Both the position numbers and the translations under genes were made by a program. A stretch of DNA of 33,113 bases from Clostridiales bacterium (GTDB lineage Bacteria > Bacillota > Clostridia > Christensenellales > UBA3700): positions 6,877 through 39,989 of the forward strand of contig JAAVHS010000021.1 of assembly GCA_014799575.1 (NCBI GenBank). Direction: 5' to 3'. Of this stretch, positions 28,615-33,113 are shown piece after piece. Positions within the stretch are counted from its first letter, which is position 1; every line of letters starts with the position of its first letter. Under the pieces are notes generated by a model, which saw nothing but the letters and a program-made list of their open reading frames with translations, made no database searches and was not told the DNA's origin.

Positions 28615-29487
28615 TTATCTCTCTATTTGCATAGTGAAAGTATATTCGAATACCTCGCCCGCTTTGATAGAATTGACACGCTCTTTTTCCTTGATTTCTC
28701 TCTTTGGCTCGACTGCGTCGGGAATTCCCCACCACGGCTCTACGCAAATATACTCTCCTTTGTCGGGATGCGACCAAAAGGCAAGCATAGGCGGATTGTT
28801 AAGCGTAAATCCAATCTTTATGCCATCCCCTCTTACTACCTTGATTTCGTCGAACTTCTCGTCGGTGAGTATCAAAGTCTTATATTCCCGCATAAGCGCC
28901 TTGTCGCAATACAGTCTGTCAAATCCGTCGATATCTCCCAAATGCGTAATCAAATGACCGACTTCGTTGAGGTAATAATTCTTGGGGCGCATAAAGCGAG
29001 GGAACTGAATGTAATTTTCCGACGTGTCGCAATCGCCCTTTGCCGTCAACGCTATTGCGGGATGCCCGCCGAGCATAAAGTACATATCTTTATCGTCGAC
29101 GTTGGTCAATTTCATAGTCTTTATATACTTATCCCCGACGACTTCGTGGATTACTCTCAAATCGAATTTGTAGGGATAATACTTCAAGGTATCCTCGTTC
29201 CAAGTGAATTTATGCTCTACCTTGCTTGGGCTAATCTCGCTTATCTCAAAAGCGTGGTCTACGCACAAGCCGTGCAACGGCATTGGATAGCGCACTCCGT
29301 CGACGGTATAGTACTCGTCTTTCAGCCTTGCGACGAATGGAAAAATAGTCACGTCCTTGCCCGTCCAACTATCCTCGCTGCCTTGCCAAAGAAGTTCCAT
29401 TCCTCTTTGCAAGTCGAGTACGCTTTCGAGCGTACTTCCGACTTCGTTGACTTCTATGCTAAGCGAATTTGATTTAATAATACTCAT
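28615..29487 (-). CDS. Aldose 1-epimerase / galactose mutarotase-like (LacX-type) protein
   Basis: 290 aa; ELLWQGSEDSWTGKDVTIFPFVARLKDEYYTVDGVRYPMPLHGL...MLGGHPAI...CVEPWWGIPDAVE. Confidence 0.83.
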   Translation of the reverse strand: MSIIKSNSLSIEVNEVGSTLESVLDLQRGMELLWQGSEDSWTGKDVTIFPFVARLKDEYYTVDGVRYPMPLHGLCVDHAFEISEISPSKVEHKFTWNEDTLKYYPYKFDLRVIHEVVGDKYIKTMKLTNVDDKDMYFMLGGHPAIALTAKGDCDTSENYIQFPRFMRPKNYYLNEVGHLITHLGDIDGFDRLYCDKALMREYKTLILTDEKFDEIKVVRGDGIKIGFTLNNPPMLAFWSHPDKGEYICVEPWWGIPDAVEPKREIKEKERVNSIKAGEVFEYTFTMQIER

Positions 29488-29504
29488 ATTTTCTATTCCC
29501 CTTT

Positions 29505-30692
29505 CTATTTACCGAAGATTTCCTCGGCAAGTTTTTTGAATGACGGCAGACTCGCCTTTATCATATCGTAGCTTACGCAGTACGCAATTCTGACATACCC
29601 TTCGCACGCGAAACTCTTTCCGCCGACGAGAAGAATATTGTACGACTTCGCCTTTGCGACGAATTCGCTTTCCTCAATCGGACTTTTGACGAACATATAG
29701 AACGCGCCTTGCGGTCGCACGCACTCAAAGCCGTATTCGCTCAATGACGAATACAAAAGCTGTCTATTCTTATCGTATGCGGATACGTCCGTCTTTTCGT
29801 CAACACACTTTTCTACCGCAAGTTGTTGAAGCGACGGCGCGTTGACAAAGCCGAGAATCCTCGTTGCGACGTTGCACGCGGAAACCAACTCTTCAAATCC
29901 GTCCGCCTCGCTCGGTATCGCCAAATAACCTATTCTTTCACCGGGCAACGAAAGCGATTTGGAGTAAGAATAACCGATAATCGTATTTGCGTAAAAATCG
30001 GGAATAAACGGAACTTTTTCGTTATCATACGCGAGTTCTCTGTACGGCTCGTCGGAAATGAGATATATCACGCTCGAAAATTCCTTGCTCTTTTTTGTGA
30101 GTATTTCGCTCATCTTACGCAAAGTATTTTCGTCGTAAATTACGCCTGTCGGATTGTTGGGAGTATTGATAATTACCGCTCTCGTATTGGAGTTGATAGC
30201 CTTTTCAAATGCGCCCATGTCAGGTTGGAACGTCGGCGGATTTGGCGGCACTACCGTGACTTTGCCGTCGACGTTGGCTATATAGTTGTTGTATTCGCCG
30301 AAGTACGGCGCGATTACGACGACTTCCTCTCCCGCGTTGACAATAGCTTTCAACGCCACGTTGAGTCCGCCTGCCGCTCCCACGGTCATCACAATATTGT
30401 CGGCTGAGAAGTTTGCTCCGTATCTTTTGTTGAGATTATCAGCCACAGCCTTTCGCGTACTTACGTAACCGCTGTTGCTCATATATCCGTGCAAGGTCAA
30501 CGGGTCAACGCTGTCGACGATTTCCTTGATTGCAAAATTTACCGTTTGCGGCGCAGGTACGCTCGGATTGCCCAAAGAAAAGTCGTAGACGTTTTCCTTG
30601 CCGTAAATATCTGCAAGTCGCTTGCCTTCTTCAAACATAGCGCGAATCGCCGAACCTGATTTCATAATATTTTTCATTTTTTCGGATATCAT
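29505..30692 (-). CDS. PLP-dependent aminotransferase (class I/II, aspartate aminotransferase-like)
   Basis: 395 aa; YDFSLGNPSVPAP, INTPNNPTGVIY, SDEPYRELAYD, GYSYSKSLSLPGERIGYLAIP. Confidence 0.93.
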   Translation of the reverse strand: MISEKMKNIMKSGSAIRAMFEEGKRLADIYGKENVYDFSLGNPSVPAPQTVNFAIKEIVDSVDPLTLHGYMSNSGYVSTRKAVADNLNKRYGANFSADNIVMTVGAAGGLNVALKAIVNAGEEVVVIAPYFGEYNNYIANVDGKVTVVPPNPPTFQPDMGAFEKAINSNTRAVIINTPNNPTGVIYDENTLRKMSEILTKKSKEFSSVIYLISDEPYRELAYDNEKVPFIPDFYANTIIGYSYSKSLSLPGERIGYLAIPSEADGFEELVSACNVATRILGFVNAPSLQQLAVEKCVDEKTDVSAYDKNRQLLYSSLSEYGFECVRPQGAFYMFVKSPIEESEFVAKAKSYNILLVGGKSFACEGYVRIAYCVSYDMIKASLPSFKKLAEEIFGK

Positions 30693-30695
30693 AAA

Positions 30696-31655
30696 CTACC
30701 TCTTTATATCGTATACACAGTTTTGTATTTTACCCTCTAAATATGACTTGACGTTGTCAATAGCAATTCTCATAAGCCTCGTTCTCGCTTGAATCGAAGC
30801 CCACGCTATATGAGGCGTGATATAGCATCTCGGCGCGCCGATTAGCGGATTGTCTTTGGGCGGTTCGTTCGACAGCACGTCCGCGCCGTAACCGCCTATC
30901 TTGCCGCTGTCAAGTCCCTGTCGCAAAGCAACTTCGTCAACCACTCCGCCCCTTGCGGTATTGAGTATTATTACGCCTTCTTTCATCTTGGCTATTGCCC
31001 TGCCGTCAATCATCTTGTCGCTATCTTTATTCATAGGACAATGCAGACTTATTACGTCGCTTTGAGCAAAAAGCGTGTCAAGACTTACGCTTTGCGCGAC
31101 GCCGTCACCAGTGAATGGCGTACGTCTCGTGGCAATTACCTTCATTCCCAACGCGCTTGCTATCTTCGCCACTTCTTTGGCGATTGAGCCGTAGCCTATC
31201 AAGCCAATCGTCTTGCCGTCAAGTTCTATTATATCTTGCACGCGATAGCAAAAGTCCTTGCACTTTTCCCAATCGCCGTTTACTACCGAAGCGTTGTGCT
31301 TGCCGACCGCCATAGTCAGTTCCAACATTAAGGCAATCGTCAGTTGCGCGACTGATTTAGTCGAATAGTCGGGTATATTGCATACGGGGATGTTCTTGGA
31401 TTTGGCGTAGTCCAAATCGACGATATTATACCCCGTCGAAAGCAAGCCGATATACTTGAGATTGGGTATTTTCTCCAACAACTCTTTGTCCAACACGACT
31501 TTGTTGGAAATAAGTATTTCCGCGTCTTTGGCGCGCTCCAATCGCTGTTCGGGCAAGGTCCTTTCGTAGTAGGTCAATTCGCCCAACTCGGCAAGTTCGC
31601 CCCAACTCAAAGTCCCCTCGTCAGTAGTATATCCGTCAAGAATAACAATCCTCAT
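30696..31655 (-). CDS. D-2-hydroxyacid dehydrogenase (glycerate/hydroxypyruvate reductase-like)
   Basis: 319 aa; LKYIGLLSTGYNIVDLDYA, GKTIGLIGYGSIAKEVAKIASALGMKVIATRRT, VIILNTARGGVVDE, GYGADVLSNEPP..NPL, ITPHIAWAS. Confidence 0.92.
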   Translation of the reverse strand: MRIVILDGYTTDEGTLSWGELAELGELTYYERTLPEQRLERAKDAEILISNKVVLDKELLEKIPNLKYIGLLSTGYNIVDLDYAKSKNIPVCNIPDYSTKSVAQLTIALMLELTMAVGKHNASVVNGDWEKCKDFCYRVQDIIELDGKTIGLIGYGSIAKEVAKIASALGMKVIATRRTPFTGDGVAQSVSLDTLFAQSDVISLHCPMNKDSDKMIDGRAIAKMKEGVIILNTARGGVVDEVALRQGLDSGKIGGYGADVLSNEPPKDNPLIGAPRCYITPHIAWASIQARTRLMRIAIDNVKSYLEGKIQNCVYDIKR

Positions 31656-32999
31656 TTATTTTCTCAACCCCTTTGGATAATGATTTTTCGCATAACTTCC
31701 ATCGCATTTGCACCAACCGAGCGTGATTCCCTCGTACACGGCAAGCGCCCAGCCCTTTTCTCCGTCGCAAATCAAAGTCTGTCCGCCGATATACTTTATC
31801 GCGTCTTCCTCTGTTAAATTGATTACTCTCTTCGCCTCGCTGGGTTTGAGCGCAAGCGCAAGCGAGTGCGACGGCTCGAATCTGTTCTTGACGACAATTC
31901 CCAAATGCAGTCCTGCCCTCTCGACTTTGAGCCTGTCAAGTCGCGGCGTACCCTTTGGCATTGCGTACAAATTATCCCCAAAGGCAAGGTCGGCGACGAA
32001 ATTAGTCGATAAGTTTTCTTTTTGCCATTCGCTATACGTCTTGACTTGCGATTGACTTATCTTTGAAGATTGCAAAGAATATTTGACCGCGTCTGCCTGT
32101 CCGCTTCTTTGAAGTATAGCGAAGAAATGTCCTTCGCCGTCGAACTTATGCGGAAAAATTCTATTCGTTTTTGCAAGCATATCGTTATGCGCTCCGCCCT
32201 CTATTGAAAAGCCGTGACAAAACTCATATTTTGACTGTAATACTTCAAAGTCGGGATATTTGCTCAAAAACTCGTCGACGACTTCCTCGTTCTCTTCTTT
32301 GGAGAAAGTGCAAGTCGAGTATACGATTCTACCGCCGGGCTTGAGCATCTTGATTGCATCATCCAAAATATCGAGTTGTCTTGCCTTGCAAAGTCTTACG
32401 TTGCCTTCCGACCATTCGTCGATTGCAAGTTGGTTTTTCCTGAACATTCCCTCGCCCGAGCAAGGCGCGTCTACCAAAATTCTGTCGAATATTCCGACAA
32501 ATCTCTCTGCAAGCGACTTAGGACTTTCATTCGTCACGATACAGTTTTTTATCCCCAACCTCTCGATATTTTGCGAGAGTATTTTCGCCCTTGACGGAAT
32601 TATCTCGTTGCTGATTAGCAAGCCGTTTTCACCGAGCAAACATGCGATTTGAGTACTCTTTCCCCCCGGCGCGGCGCATAAGTCTAGGATAATTTCACCT
32701 TCTTGCACGTCGAGATTTTCAGCCACCGCCATTGCGCTCGGCTCTTGAATATAGTACGCTCCGCCCTCGTGCAACACGCTCTTCCCCGGACGTTCTTCAC
32801 CGTTGAAATAGTAGCCTTGTCTGCACCACGGAACAGGTCTAAGTGAAAAAGCATTTTTGACAACTTCGCCGTCGGTTTTGAGAGTATTTATCCTCAGCGC
32901 CTGAAACTTTTCTTTGTCGAAGCTCTTGGCGAATTCTTCAAATTCGTCACCCAGCATACTTTTCATTCGCGCGGAAAAATCTTTTGGTAAGTCGAGCAT
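31656..32999 (-). CDS. RsmF-type rRNA (cytosine-C5-)-methyltransferase with C-terminal PUA-like domain
   Basis: 447 aa; YIQEPSAMAVAENLDVQEGEIILDLCAAPGGKSTQIA, DRILVDAPCSGEGMFRK, RIVYSTCTFSKEENEEVV. Confidence 0.93.
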   Translation of the reverse strand: MLDLPKDFSARMKSMLGDEFEEFAKSFDKEKFQALRINTLKTDGEVVKNAFSLRPVPWCRQGYYFNGEERPGKSVLHEGGAYYIQEPSAMAVAENLDVQEGEIILDLCAAPGGKSTQIACLLGENGLLISNEIIPSRAKILSQNIERLGIKNCIVTNESPKSLAERFVGIFDRILVDAPCSGEGMFRKNQLAIDEWSEGNVRLCKARQLDILDDAIKMLKPGGRIVYSTCTFSKEENEEVVDEFLSKYPDFEVLQSKYEFCHGFSIEGGAHNDMLAKTNRIFPHKFDGEGHFFAILQRSGQADAVKYSLQSSKISQSQVKTYSEWQKENLSTNFVADLAFGDNLYAMPKGTPRLDRLKVERAGLHLGIVVKNRFEPSHSLALALKPSEAKRVINLTEEDAIKYIGGQTLICDGEKGWALAVYEGITLGWCKCDGSYAKNHYPKGLRK

Positions 33000-33029
33000 A
33001 TTCCCTCTTCACAAAACTTTATCAAAAAA

Positions 33030-33059
33030 ATTATACCATACATAAATAATATATTGCAA
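33030..33059 (-). promoter_or_regulatory. Putative promoter of the rsmF-like to trmB gene run
   Basis: Minus strand TTGCAA-18 nt-TATAAT, about 30 nt upstream of the ATG at 32999; -35 lies at the centre of a 26-bp palindrome. Confidence 0.6.
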
Positions 33060-33069
33060 TATATTATTT
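33044..33069. repeat. Perfect 26-bp palindrome AAATAATATATTGCAATATATTATTT
   Basis: 13-bp half-sites, exact, checked base by base. Confidence 0.95.
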
Positions 33070-33113
33070 CTTACTTTCCTCTATCGGCTTGCCCTCTTCG
33101 TCAATCTTGCCGA
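33064..33113 (-). CDS. 3' end of a CDS entering from the right edge
   Basis: Minus strand reading ...GKIDEEGKPIEESKK-stop; too short to identify. Confidence 0.5.
   Translation of the reverse strand, partial: GKIDEEGKPIEESKK

Noticed and set aside
28561-29472. 303-aa plus-strand ORF
   Set aside because: Antisense to the epimerase-like gene.

Overview
The window looks like a chromosomal housekeeping region from a Bacillota/Clostridia-like bacterium. Most genes are on the minus strand, and I saw no phage, transposase, CRISPR, rRNA or tRNA gene. Minus-strand content, read left to right: fusA (partial), rpsG, rpsL, tsaD, prfB, secA, a BspA-type leucine-rich-repeat lipoprotein, recD2, metK with an upstream SAM-I riboswitch, rpoC and rpoB. 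These are followed by a plus-strand pair, an RqcP-like S4 protein and a fused ispDF. The rest is minus strand again: a small membrane protein, a His-rich ArsP_2-like metal permease, an InlB-repeat/transglutaminase lipoprotein, trmB, an aldose-1-epimerase-like protein, a PLP aminotransferase, a D-2-hydroxyacid dehydrogenase, an RsmF-type methyltransferase and the 3' end of one more CDS. The most interesting unexplained signal is a set of three similar structured intergenic elements (4614-4738 minus, 4875-5005 plus, 14591-14704 minus). They share a central GTAC-stem hairpin flanked by CGAG/CCGAG, while their outer stems differ in sequence but stay complementary. They may be an undescribed structured RNA family or a REP/MITE-like mobile repeat. 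Other points worth checking: native S12 R88 (the classic streptomycin-resistance residue), a divergent TrmB signature motif, a possible str-operon leader attenuator, a terminator whose stem overlaps a stop codon, and a perfect 26-bp palindrome over a promoter -35. All alignments and pairings were done by eye.
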